Shown piece after piece: positions 24,210 to 37,000 of a stretch of DNA of 64,000 bases. The stretch spans positions 16,680,001 through 16,744,000 of the forward strand of contig NC_088319.1 in assembly GCF_910592395.1 (NCBI RefSeq), written 5' to 3'. Below the pieces are notes generated by a model, which was not told where the DNA came from, ran no database searches, and saw nothing but the letters and a program-made list of their open reading frames with translations. Numbering within the stretch: position 1 is the stretch's first letter; each line of letters begins with the position of its first letter. Source of the stretch: Lineus longissimus (lineage: Eukaryota; Nemertea; Pilidiophora; Heteronemertea; Lineidae). The position numbers and the translations under genes are program-made.

Positions 24210-27200
24210 AAAAAGGTAGCATTGGGCGTATGCATTTCCCAAGAACATAACACTAACGTGAAGGAATAAACAGAAACGATTGCGCACCAGTTAAAGTAGT
24301 GCCATTCATAGTACATGCACTCCGTCAACTACAAAGCAACTTTTGTAGACCAGTTATCTCAGCACCGTAAGCTGAGCTGCTGGCTTCTTCCCCCAGAGAG
24401 AACATCAACGGTTTGGCATTTCAAAGGTAGTGGAAAGACCTACCGCTTTTTCCCGACCTGTTGCTTCCGTGTGCCAGGTGAATGAGCGAGTGCTAAACCC
24501 AAAGCAGATACAAAAAATGATATTTGCTGATTCCTGGTCTCAATCTCAGATCAAGGGACAAAAAGAATGATGCTTTTTCCGACATAATATTCAATACACC
24601 AGACGGAAGAGATGCTTAAAATAGCTAGATGCACAGAGTTACACATTGTGACAAAAGTAAAAAGCTATTCCCTATTGCCTATTAGATGCTCAGATTGTTA
24701 TTACAAAGCTGAGGAAAAAATAATTGTCATCTTTCTGCTAACTGTTGCGCTTTCTGTGTCTCTATGACAGCAATGAGCTGTCAGAACTATTAGTATGGCT
24801 CTCTCGTTTCCAGATTATTGGAATAGAAATATACGACCATGAAGGAGAAAACCACTTAAATGTATCAGCATCTTTGTATCAGCCAGTGCCACTTGGGGTG
24901 CCACTCTACAAACGAACAAGAAGCCGAGGTTTGACCACGACCACGCTGTGAAAAGCATTTATTAACCAGTCGAAGTACCACCCAAAACAAATCGCATTGC
25001 ATTCAACACCGTGCAGCATCTTCACAGCTCCCCTGTACCGAAATGTGAACTAACTGCCAACCAGTCAGCTCCCGACAATCGCGGCGTATCCGGCGATGCG
25101 CTGCTGGCACTGTCTGCGACTGTCACTAAAGCGATGTGATCGGGTTTAAACTCGAACACGGTTTGTAGCGACGAACACAAAGGGAAGAGGAAATCGACAC
25201 GTTTGATGCAAAGGAGAGGGATTATATCGGGAAGGTTGGCAGGCGGTGGTTTTTCTCTCGCCGTATCGGGTGCGAGGATGACCATAACTAGAAGGAAGCA
25301 GGACTTGATGCAATGGGAAACCGGAATGGAAATTGAAAGCGATGGCCGGTCGTCCTTCTTGCTACGTGGCTACAAGAATGAAATAACATCCTTAGAATAA
25401 GAGCAATGATGGACTGCTGATGACCTGGATATGAGCATGATTCGGAGTGAGTCAGAAAATGATGAATTTCGGGCGGGCCAACACAGCAGCTGGCAGTTCA
25501 GAATCTGGCAGTCTGAAAGCACTACAGGTCTTATCGAACTCAGCATATTGCTTAGATAGCTACAGACAGTGACGTCTCTCAAGCCCATTCCAAATCTTAT
25601 CAAGTAGTGAATTCAAAGCCTTATTTTGTCTCATGAGTTATCTGACCATAAAACACGACCAGGGCGCCATTTCTCACCACATAGACAACCCTTACAATAA
25701 GGTGCATCAGATGATACTCCCAGCATCCTGGCCCAAATAGAACAAATCTGTAAATGATGGGCAGATAAATCAACCAAGACTAGATCTGGTCGAGCAGAAT
25801 GATCGGCCTGCTATTCCGGGCTCCCTCTAATTCACTGACCCCACAATACACCCATACAGTAATGAGGGGCATCAGCGACCTGCTCTTGTAGAAGGCAAAG
25901 GAAAGAGCAATCTAGTTTTCATCTCTACTCAGCTGTTCTCGTTTCTGGCTTTTCATCATGACTTGAATCATGTACTTGTACTTTTTGATGTACTTATGTT
26001 CGTTGTTGACACACTCAGAGGTATTGCGAATTCCGACACTTGGAGTCTGTTCAAGAAGCGTTGACCTGATCCCTCTGTTCCAACGGTTATTTTTGTGACC
26101 AGAATTATCCGTTAGCACGATTCGTGGGAAGCATAGTATGAATCAACCAAAGACACCAAGTCAATGGCCCAAATGATTCCAGGCCCAAATACATGTTTTA
26201 CTTTCGATAGTATGCATGTAGCTTATGTGGTCTTTTTGAGATAAGTAGACTTCGAATTCAACTCTCTGAAGAGAGGTCTGTCGGTATGTGTACCAATACA
26301 TTCCAATGGCAAGCTGGCTTTGAGACTTGCAACTCTGTCTGGAGCGTAGCCAGCATCGTTTCCGATAAGAAACCATGAATTTCGTTTACTCGGCCGAAGG
26401 TAAAACCCATGGTCAAATCGGAAAGTAAACTGAACAGGTCCCTCCGCCATATGCCGGAGGGTCCTGTCAGGTCCAGCGACAACGAAAGAATACGCAAGAC
26501 TAATCACCAGTTAATTTTAGACCTTATCTACTCCTCCGATCACAGCCTGGGGAAGTTAAAGAACGCCGCTATGATATTTTGAGTGTCATCTTACTCGTGT
26601 GCCAGATTCCCTGGTCCAGCGTTCCAACCCATGGTCAGATTATTGTCTCCTTGTCTTGCTCTCTTTCTCTGCTTCTTTGTCGTCATATTTTCGGGATGTT
26701 ATTGTGCAGCTATGAACCGTTATCTCTCGTACAATCTCGATTGAGCCGGATTAGTCCGCTCCGCTTGCCTTATGCTGCTACGGGGGCTATTGTCTGCAAA
26801 TATCCGACTCAAAGGTCCCAAGAGTACGGGAGTAGCCCAAGACCACTTCAATGGGCTACGAATAGGCTTTACTTATCCTTGCCTTCTTCACAAGATCTCA
26901 CCGTCATGGAGGTTGGCAAAAGAAGTGATCATAATGTGATATGAGTCGATTTGGTTACAGTCACGTCTACCGTATGCTGCGTGAGGGATTGTCACTTCCA
27001 AACCAAAGGGCAACCTAAATGTCTCATGTGTTGCCCAACGACCCCATCCCACTCCCTCAGCACAGAAGGCTCTGATCACCCATGAAAGCCTTGTCCTTGG
27101 ATTTTAGATTTATGCAGCCATTAACAAACTGTATGGCTTGCAGAGGTCCTGTGCCAAGTACAGCCAATTTCCCCCATCATCAGACCTGCAAGCAATACAG

Positions 27201-30060
27201 CTGATTATCACCTCGTCTCGTCGCTGGCTGCTCATTTTTCAATTACCAGAGTTCGTGCTCGGAATATTGTCCTCCTGGACGGGAGAATCATGTGGAAACG
27301 ATATACTAAGGTGCACTATTGTAAAGCAATACATGTTTATGAGGAGCAGCGTTTGGAAGAAGATACATCTTAGCACCTACCACTGAGAGAGCGCGAATGA
27401 AATGCCAAAGAACGTAACAGATCCTTTGGTTGTGGAAGTACTTCTTGATATTCCTCTAAACATGAAACAGCAACATCTGAAAAATTAGGAAGCCAATTAC
27501 CATTTCTTGACTGGGAAAGAATTGGATAGATTAAAAGTGTCGCAGTTGATATTTGAGATAGACTGACACCCGTTTGCGTCTATTGGCCAAATACGAGGCT
27601 CCATAGAGAGAAAGTAAAAATGCAAACATCGTATGTGATCGCTATCTCGGACATGTTAGAAATAAAAAGGTCAAACATTTGAACTTGAATGAGATTTCTT
27701 CTTCTAGTATGTTGTGTGTGCGTGTGTTTGTGAGAGAGAGGGGGAGGGGGAGGGGACAGCGGGGGGGGGGGGGGGTAGTCCACACTATAGAAGGTTTTCG
27801 GAGATTATGCAACACTGCTGCCAAATTGATTTGCAATGCCTAGTTTGTTCAGTTGATTTTTTCAAACGCTTGGTGTTTTTCAATCTTGCCAAGGCAATAC
27901 AACCAAATCAACTCAACATGGCAAGGGATGAACTTTTTGTTTTTCGCAGAACTCCTCAAACAAAAGTTCCTCCATACTGATCTATCAATGACAACATCTG
28001 CCATACATATGCATTGTTCCTCTACTGTTTCATCCCCTTGTGTACTTATCTCCCAAATCCATTTATCAGAGTATGACAATGAGATTTCAGACAAAATCCA
28101 CATATGTACTTTCAATATTGACATTTCAAAACCCAGGGGATGTCTGCTTCCGTAGATCTCATTCTGATCACGTGATCGCTGTCAAATCACGCCTGCTTCA
28201 TCCACCACCTTGGTGAGCTAATTCCAAGGAATATCGAAATTGGTATAACGGCGCCGACCTTCGAGTACATTGAGATGTAAGAACTAGGATCTTTGGCGGA
28301 CTTCGTCTTGAACGATTATGGCGAATGGTCACCACAGCCAATGGTGGTGTTCAACGTGCTCTACCATTCACAGAAGCTGCCCCGGCCTCAGCCAAAAGTC
28401 CCTCTGGTGTTAGTAAAGCACAAATAGAAGGATAAAATGCCGACACAAAGCAAGACCGATGCCAAAATCATGCGAATCTGGCCAACGATTTTCAGTCACC
28501 ACGACCAAGGTATAGGAACGCCAGCGTCAACGACCAGCAAGAGAGACACACAATAGCATTTTTATCATGGTTGAAAAAAGTGAAATAAGTCAAGTTGAAG
28601 CCATTCATTTCGTGATTCAAAACAGGAGGCATCTTTGATATGCGACAGGCGTAAAAATTTGAGAAGGGTTCATTAAGTGACAGAGTGATTAGAGTGACAA
28701 TGATCAAAGCTGCACACGCCTGTCTCCATGGTGTCCTTCCGTAACAGTCGGGCGGCCATATTGTTCCCAAGCATTACTGCAACCCTTCCGCTATTTCAGA
28801 GGATTAAATCGCTTTCAATTGGCAATTAACGGGGTAATTAGGCTGTGAGTAGGTTTTGTTTGCAACACTTCCAACACCAGAGGGTAAATCAGATCGAGTT
28901 TAGCCAAGAATAGCGCAGTATTTTGTGCTGCTTGGCCGTAATAGCAAGTGGAACTTGCCAGCCAAGTGTCCTCTGCGCCAACAACGAGCACAGGAAATGA
29001 TGACGTAGCGCACGTAGCCATTTGCCTGAGACAGCTGCGCGTTGCAAGGAAGTTGCACCAGTTTGTCTCTTCCCGAATGGCCGGTATCTGTATGTGCAAG
29101 AGCGATGTAAATAAGTGACCAAACAATCCTTGCCACGAGGTTTAAACTCTATCAACATGGCTGCCGATAGGATTGGTACAAAACATGGAATTCGATACAG
29201 ACATTGAAACGAAACACAAGTGGATTGCTCTCAAGATGTTGACAAGGCCTCATTTAGTAGAACGAAGGGAGCAATCTGGTTTGGGTTTCCACTTGATGTC
29301 ATGATTTCAAACAAGCAGACGACAGGCAGATGACAGGTGAAGGGGGAATTATGGGTATTGAGCGGAGCGGGACGGGCTTGGGTTTCGAAGCAGTTATTTG
29401 CGTCGACCGATACAGAACAAATTGTAGAAAGAAACAGAATCTGTCATGGCCTTATGATTTGGAAATTGTTACAATTTGGCATAAATTGGACGTATTGAAA
29501 TGAATTAGTTAGGTTCAGGCAGAGTTGAAAAGCAGTCTCCATCTTGCATTGGGATTATATATATTTGACTGAAATTGTTAAAAAGCAACTCTGAGATGCT
29601 AGAAGGATTTTCAAAACAATTTTAATGAAAATGCTGAAGAATGTTATCTTCAGCACGTCAGACGACAGAAAAAAGCTGTTAAACTTTATTCTCAATTTCA
29701 CAAACAGCTTTTTTAAAGTTCATTGTGTTGTAGTTTACAATATGAAATATCGATTGTTTTTGTACTCAGATAAATGACAGAAAAAGTGATTCACGAAACA
29801 TCGTCCAATTTGCAAATGAACCCAGCGAGGAATCTAAATCTTGGCCTAAACAACATCTCCATAAATGGATTGAATACTGTCTGGGAAGGTTTGAATATGC
29901 AATATCATTAAGCCAAGAGATGAAGGGGCGAATGAAGCGCTGTAGTTGGAATTAATTAATCGTCTTAAAGGCGCTGGCAATTAACAGATTAACTGTCTGA
30001 GGTATTTGAATAGTGGAAGAAGATGGATATGTGACTCAGTCATGACGTAATGACCTTGAC
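24210..30060. other. Long stretch without a supported gene
   Basis: I see no exon with convincing signals. Open frames on opposite strands at 25022-25285 and 25206-25400 lie in a locally CpG-rich patch but lack splice context. Simple repeats near 27.7 kb are listed separately. Confidence 0.45.
27714..27775. repeat. GT/GA/G simple repeat ending in 15 G
   Basis: A purine-rich and GT-rich run contains GAGAGAGAG and three GGGGAGGGGG-type blocks, and ends in 15 consecutive G bases at 27761-27775. It has strong G-quadruplex potential on the plus strand. Confidence 0.85.
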
Positions 30061-30073
30061 TTTGAAATAGAAA

Positions 30074-30110
30074 GTACATGTACTACTAGTAGTAGTACTA
30101 GTAGTACTAC
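30074..30110. repeat. CTA/TAG microsatellite with palindromic structure
   Basis: The tract ACATGTACTACTAGTAGTAG and its continuation are built from TAC, TAG and AGT triplets. It is almost its own reverse complement, so it can form a hairpin in either strand. Confidence 0.8.
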
Positions 30111-30694
30111 CGAATGAGTGTCATCGCTTCTAATTCATTAATCGCTGACCAATTATCAATTATCTTTACCTATTGATTTCGAGGGAAGAATGTCATAATA
30201 CCTTACTCACTTGGGGACTTTACCTTGTTTGTTAAAGACCAATGGCCACAGCAGATTTCAAAGTAACTGTCGTTTTCGGCAGCTTCGACAAGGAAAACCT
30301 CGACAACGTACGCAACCAATGCCTTTCTTTCAACAGCTTTGCCATGCTGTCGCTCTCGTAGAGAATAGCTGTGACCTGCATGACTCTTTCAATCAATATG
30401 GAAATGAACTAAAGTTCGTGATATCGATGAAATCAGGCTTCTTGGTTTGCATTGGTCAAACATGACAACTAAACAATGAGTTTGAATGGCGTATGAGTGA
30501 GATAGTGCCAACTCAGCCTGACCTTCAAGTCACTCCATGTGTTAATTAATAATATGATCGAACCTCTGCTGATGTTCAGGTTTGCTCCGGCCGAACATGA
30601 CAACCATAAGAATCGAACGATAATATTTGTATTGAGCAGTCATTTGATTAATACAAACGTCACGGAGTTGAAGCTAGATGAGTTTGGGGAGGCT

Positions 30695-31015
30695 GGGACC
30701 CTAAACCAGATGGTTGGTCGTTCATGCTGATAGAATAGAGAGGGCGGCGGGGGAAAGCGGAGGGGGACGTGAGCAAGGGGAGAGGGTGGTTGGCGGTTAG
30801 AAGCAGCCGGCACAACGGAGTTGGGAGATTGATGGGTTTTGGGACCCTTGAGATACAAGGTGGTAGTGATGGTGGTGGTGGACGGGGAAGGGCGGGGCGG
30901 CGATAAAAAGCAAGATTTATGTGGTTCTACTTCTCTCAAACGATCACGGACTTGAGGCAAGAGAATGGAGTGCTTAGGACCCTAAGCAGATGGCTGGTCA
31001 AGCATGCTGATAGCT
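30695..31015. repeat. Dispersed direct repeat, spacing about 280 bp, around a purine-rich block
   Basis: GGACCCTAA(A)CAGATGG followed by (T/C)TGGTC and CATGCTGATAG occurs near 30697 and 30977. A weaker third match containing ATGGCTGATCAAACATGC lies near 31130. Between the first two is a G-rich, purine-biased block (about 30735-30900). Confidence 0.5.
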
Positions 31016-34000
31016 TAACCGACAGGAGAGAAATAATTGATGTTTGCTGATACAAAATCAGAAGTCCTTGCCCAGGTCTGTCATTCGATTCCTATAGATA
31101 CCATGGGTATTTTTGGTAGGATAACCAGCATGGCTGATCAAACATGCCAGGGGATTCCATGGCCACAGTCGGAGGAATCACCACTCGACTGTACACCATC
31201 ACATGGCATTATAGGTCCAACTAACCGAACTTGAAAGCTACTTAAAGTAACAGTCCGTTACGGAAGAAGGACCTTCCACTTTGCTTGTCTCCTAATATCG
31301 TTCCTTTGGTAAGTCGACGTTTCGCGAGCCCAAACTTATATTGACATTTACTGTTCCAACTCATGCTCTAACGTATTTCTCGCACGCAGCTGGAGTCAGC
31401 CAAAAGCAAATATTCCTTTAATTTCGTTGTCCGATTTTCTCTGCAAAGTTTACTTACTTTTAGTTGGTAAACGTTGGCTAATGGGAATGCATTGGTACTA
31501 AATGTGCTATTGTGACTTTAGATTGATTTTCTACTCAATAAAATTTATCAACATGGCAGAAGTTTGTCAGGAATTCTAATATCGCGTAAAGACCTGATGG
31601 CATGAATGATAGGCTTGGTTTATATAGCCCTGTGGTATCGGATATCACTGATGCCGATGTGTAGATATAGAAGGCTTTCGAGGAAAATATCTAACCATGT
31701 AGTTTGATCTGATGGTATACTTTTGAATTGATGGAGTCTACATTGAGATGTTGACAGAATACTGCTTGCGTTCGTAGAGAACCTTTTGACAATAGACACT
31801 ATGGAACGATTTCAGCACTGCGCAGGAATGGCGAAGTCTTACTGAACGAACCTTGCAAACCTATTTCAATTTTCTTGCTGAGCGCAGGGCATACTAACTT
31901 GCCGAGTGAGAATGTGTCTGTAGTGATGGGAAACAAGACTAATCACCTGGAAACCCGTCCGTGATCATGGCGACACTGGAGGCACACCCCAGTTCTCTCG
32001 CTCCGGTTAGTTAATTGATCTGTGCCCCCAAATAAAGTGGAACAATAAAAATCATCGATTAGCGCAGGTTTAGCTTGATAGAATTTGTGTTGCCATGGAA
32101 AAGTCACATCCGAATCGACGGTCAATAATCACGCGGTAGCACCGCATTCCCTCGCGTCGTCTGCGGAAAACTATTGAGAAATCTTAGGTAACTGCAGTGT
32201 TTTCATGCTAGGGGGTTTGTTAGTGTATTCTCTCAATCCTCAGGGGGTTCAGAAGAAAATCTTAAGTAAATTAAAGAATTAAGCGAATTAAAACGAAAAT
32301 AGGCTTACGATTTTCGTTTAGACTTGCCTTGGATTGACCATGGAAGAAAACTAACACCTTCTCAAAGGGATTTTGATTCAGGGTAAGAAAAACAAAACAT
32401 GTTTTGGAAGTTCCGAAACAGGGAGATTGGAGTGGCTAGGCCTTGGGTTGTTGTTGCTCTTCCGATTTTGGTCGTTTCGTTGTTGTTCCACGGAAGCCCC
32501 ACGTCTTTACTCAAATATACACCTGTGTGGATTGAGGCCTGTGACAGCTAAAGCCTTTAGCAGAGGCCTAGCCAAGGAGGCTACCGGGAAGAAAGGGTTC
32601 CTGATAATCTGTCTACATCTATTGGTTTTGTTTTGTCTCAGAGTTGGGGATATTTAGGTGCAAATGTATGACTGACATTTCCCACCAACAAAAGGGCGTA
32701 ACATTCACCGATAGAATATTAAGGTGTTTCAGACGCCAATCTGTATCAGCCATCTATCTTCTGGACGCACAGACAGGTCTACATGTAACAAAAGCCTGTA
32801 GCCTGTAGCCTGCAGTAACCTTCTACCGCCTAGAGAACTCGCCAGCTCTAGTGTCACTGTTTATTAACGGGATAAAATGAATTGCTGTAAAGGCCAAAGG
32901 CATTACAATGGAGTTATTATACGAGTCATAGAAATGAAGCATTTGACTCACAATTTGGGTCCAGTCAACTTTAGGTTTCCGAGAAGGGAAGCAATAGTGT
33001 AGAGTGTAGAGATCATTGATATGATACGAAAAAACAGTAGGAGACGTACTTGTATTTCAACCGTTTGATCCCTGCGCACGAATCCCGTGTTTTCATTGTA
33101 AATAACAAAACAAACATGACTAAAATGACAGACTGTTTGCATGAGCAATCATAATGCAATTTTGAGTTATTTGCACAATTTTAAAGGTATTTGCAAGGAA
33201 TTGACTCTCAAATATGACTGATTTTGTTGGTATGCACATTTAGCGCCATCTTGAGGGCGCCACTAGCTGGCAAACTGCAACAGAAATTGCCTCTACCCAC
33301 TTCTTAAAAAACCCAACATAAGCGTATTTATGATGATGATAATGTTGATATCATCAAGTACCCTTGAATTAGAAAGAGTTAACTAACTCGATGCGTCCGG
33401 CTAATGTCATATTGCGAAACAAAGCCTGACACTGCAGTGTGGATGCTGGCCTAATTCATTTATCCCTAGCTCAAGTACACTTGGACCATTCGTTGGAGAT
33501 TGGACGCCCGTTGGGACATGGACGAGGGTGCGTGCTGCGTGACGCCATATTGGCAAACAATGCCCGGATGTTTGCAAACAATGCCCGGATGGACAAGATG
33601 GCTTGTGTTACCAGAAACAATACGCGACAGCCGCTGCGTGAAATCGAATGAAACATGGCCGTATCGATGTCGTCTGCTGGACCACTTCAAGAAATTGAAA
33701 AGAGGCCGGGCTGATTTCTCACCAGTTCGGTCTCAAGTCGAACACTCTTAGAGCAGATTTTCCTATTGCAGCGAAGATTCTGTTTAATCTGTCGATTAGG
33801 AAAAGGTTTTGACAACTGTCTTCTTCGGATCAGCCTCAAACGTGCTCTTGATATCATTTATACATTATACATATAAAAAAATATATACTATTTTGACTTT
33901 GCTCTGGAGTGCGCTTTGCTATTTGGCGGCAGTCACGATTTCGGGCATGCTTAATTGTTTGTCATTCGACCCACACGTATTCCAACCAGCAGTTTTGTTT

Positions 34001-37000
34001 CATGAATCAACTGCAAAATACACCGGTCAAAGGTTTGTATACTTAGCTTGTTAAAAACACACTGTAAACATATCAAAACAAATACCCTAATGTGAAAAAT
34101 CAGCTTGTCTTTGACCATGTGAACAGGTGAAAAATGTAATCCAGAAAGTTAAGTGAAGCTAAACAAAGGTTACATCAACAAAATTTACCGCGGACAAAAG
34201 ATATTCATCCAGTTCACCAGACAAAGTACTGAGAAAATTTCGCCACAAATATCACAATGTGAAAACGAAACCTGCCTTTGGACCTGCTTGTTGCTGGTAT
34301 TTTGATGGTAAACACGTCTCTTACGATGCTTTTGTTAGCCAGCTAGACATGACCCATACTTTCTCTGGCTGGAAGCTTTTCAGAACACACCCTTACGTAA
34401 TGGTGATGTCATCTTTACAGACTACGTCAATCTCTACGGCAACTTATTCTGGAATTTGCAGAATAGTCGGAGCTAGACCGATTCGGATAGTGAGCTTGAC
34501 CACTAGGGGAACAAGTCAAAGTTACACAGCGTTAGGTCGGAACAAAATCATCCCTCTCAAAGAAGAACACGTCCACATAGCCAAAACGGCTAGCAGATAT
34601 GATTCAGAATTGCCCCGACTCTCTCCCAGTAAACACTAGTGAGGAAAAGTTTTACTTATTGAACCCTTTCGTCAGGATGGTCATTTTGGACAAGATTTTA
34701 CCGAGAATTTTTGGAACAAACCATTATTAGCTGAACATCTACCGAGAAATCTAAATTCGTGATGTATAGCTTCCCCATGGAGTTGAGCAAGGCAGAGTCA
34801 TGCAACTGCATGGCTAGTTGTCTTAGTAATGTATCACCTCGCTTTTAGTATCACGATTACTGACGGGTTAAATCTCAAGAGGCCCAAAGGAACGCGGCCG
34901 ACGCCCATCGCCATCACACGTGCCGGAAACATCAAGTCCTATTGTTTGAGGAATTGACTTATGCATCGCGTGTTGGACGATCCCACAAATGAAATAATCA
35001 GAAAGGAGAGTTAATTAGTGATGAAATCAGAAGATCTTCATTCAGCACATGTAAACTTTTTCCATTTCAAAGAACGTTGGGGATAATGAGTGCAATTCTT
35101 AATACATGTGGCATTGCTGTTTAATATACGTGATATTCTGCCAAGGTTTTGGTAAAGTCGATAGGTTCGAATCCCCATAAGTTTGTTGTTTATTTGAGGA
35201 TTTCTGTATACAAATACAGGGGAGAATCTTTAACTTGAACTGAAATCGACTTGGAAAATGTGTCTCCTGAATTCACCCTTCATTTGGCTAATTTAACTGT
35301 AGTTTATGGCACAGGTTTTCTGTTGACCGCAACTAGAATTAGGTAAGATTGACGAGAGCGTATTGTTTTTCGCAAAGCACCCGTTCCTTGAAATTAACAC
35401 GAATGGCAGAGACGCTAATCCCTCTCCAGGGCCCTTCAAGTTCAATTCCTTTTCTCGAAACATTTCTACCGAGTGGTTGCCATCAAGGAGATAAGGAGAA
35501 AGAGGAAAGAAGACAAATGAAAAACATCATCGAGGCCTTTTCGATGGTAAATTCTGGATTTGAAAACCGATCGCAAAGTGGTTCGACAGGACTAAACCTC
35601 ACGCCCATTGCAAGCCGAACAAAACATACCACTCCGATGTCTCATCCTCTTCATAATTGTCTCAGCGTGTCGGGTTTCGTTTAATAACCGCCCAGGAATT
35701 ATTCAATCATTAAACGTTTCTTTGTTCGTCGTGATCGGCTGCTTCTCCACACCTCGGGCTCAAGTGGTGACTTGCGTGTTTCGCAAACTGCGCCATTTCC
35801 CATTTCATATTAACTCTTTCCTCTACGATTTTTGTTCATTAGATGTCAGTGAAATGTAGATGTGTAGATATCATCCGGTCGGTCGTCTCCCAAAAAATTA
35901 CCTAAAAAGCCTTGTGCAACCATGATACAGAAAATAACACCTCCGCTTGGGCTCACTTCGACAGATTTGTTTTCATGATTTGGCATGAACAGATCCAAAA
36001 TACTTTACCGTAGGTTAGCAAAGTAGCCTGACTAATAGTAACCTCCCCTGATGGTGCCAATATAATTATCACTTCGAGAGAAAGTGGAACTCATCCGGCC
36101 TCAACTTTGCGACATCACATTGTCCAGAGCTGTCGACACGTCACAGACATGTCACTTTCCGCAGATCTCAGGGGGAGGTAGAGCAAAAAGTCGAGGAAAC
36201 ACATTTTCAAAACAATGGAACAATTGGGTTATTTCCCGGCCGAGCTGCCCCCTGCTCATCGTCTATCTCCTAAAAAAGCAATAACACAGGGCTTATTTCA
36301 TTGGCGGGGTTAGGTGTATTAGATGATTAGTGATGGAGATGCATGGGGATTGTGTCGTCTGCCGATGCCACCTCCCGCGCAGAGTGATATTGTAAGATTA
36401 TTGCGTCATTAGTGTTCAATTGTAATGAGGGCATTGGACAATATGGGAACTACACCTATTTCGTCTTCTACTCAAAAGATGGCGTCTTTAAGAGGCGGTA
36501 ACTTTCTTTTTCCCAGGAATGTTACCCCAGTCTCACTTCAATATCGCTTCAGGCAAGAATGTCTTAACACTGTCATCGTACGAAAGGACAAATTAATTTT
36601 TGATGCCTGACTCATTGTCATCAAACTGGTCAAAAGATCTGTGAAATGTCCACTGACCTAAAACCTGCATCATTTGGTTAATTACGCTTTATTCTGGGTC
36701 AGAGAATTCAATCAAGTCTTCTCCATCTCATCATGTCGTCTCATCTGAGAACAATGGCAAAAGTCGATGAAGGGGATGACCAGCCTGAATTTATTGGTTT
36801 CTTTGGATGGAGACGGTCATGAGGTGGTCAAAGAACAATGCAGTGATGAGGTCAATGTGTCAACGAAGAGTTTGTTTTGGTCAGCGAAGGAAGAAGATGG
36901 AAGATAGTTAGATCTTAATGAGTCGGAAGTCGGATGTTGACGAAAGACTCTTTCCTGTGATAAGGCTGTAAAAGGCACAAGTCTGTAGCAAATTACGTGA

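Noticed and set aside
28889-29158. Three overlapping open minus-strand frames
   Set aside because: The start context is weak, no frame has splice signals and all three being open suggests composition rather than coding.
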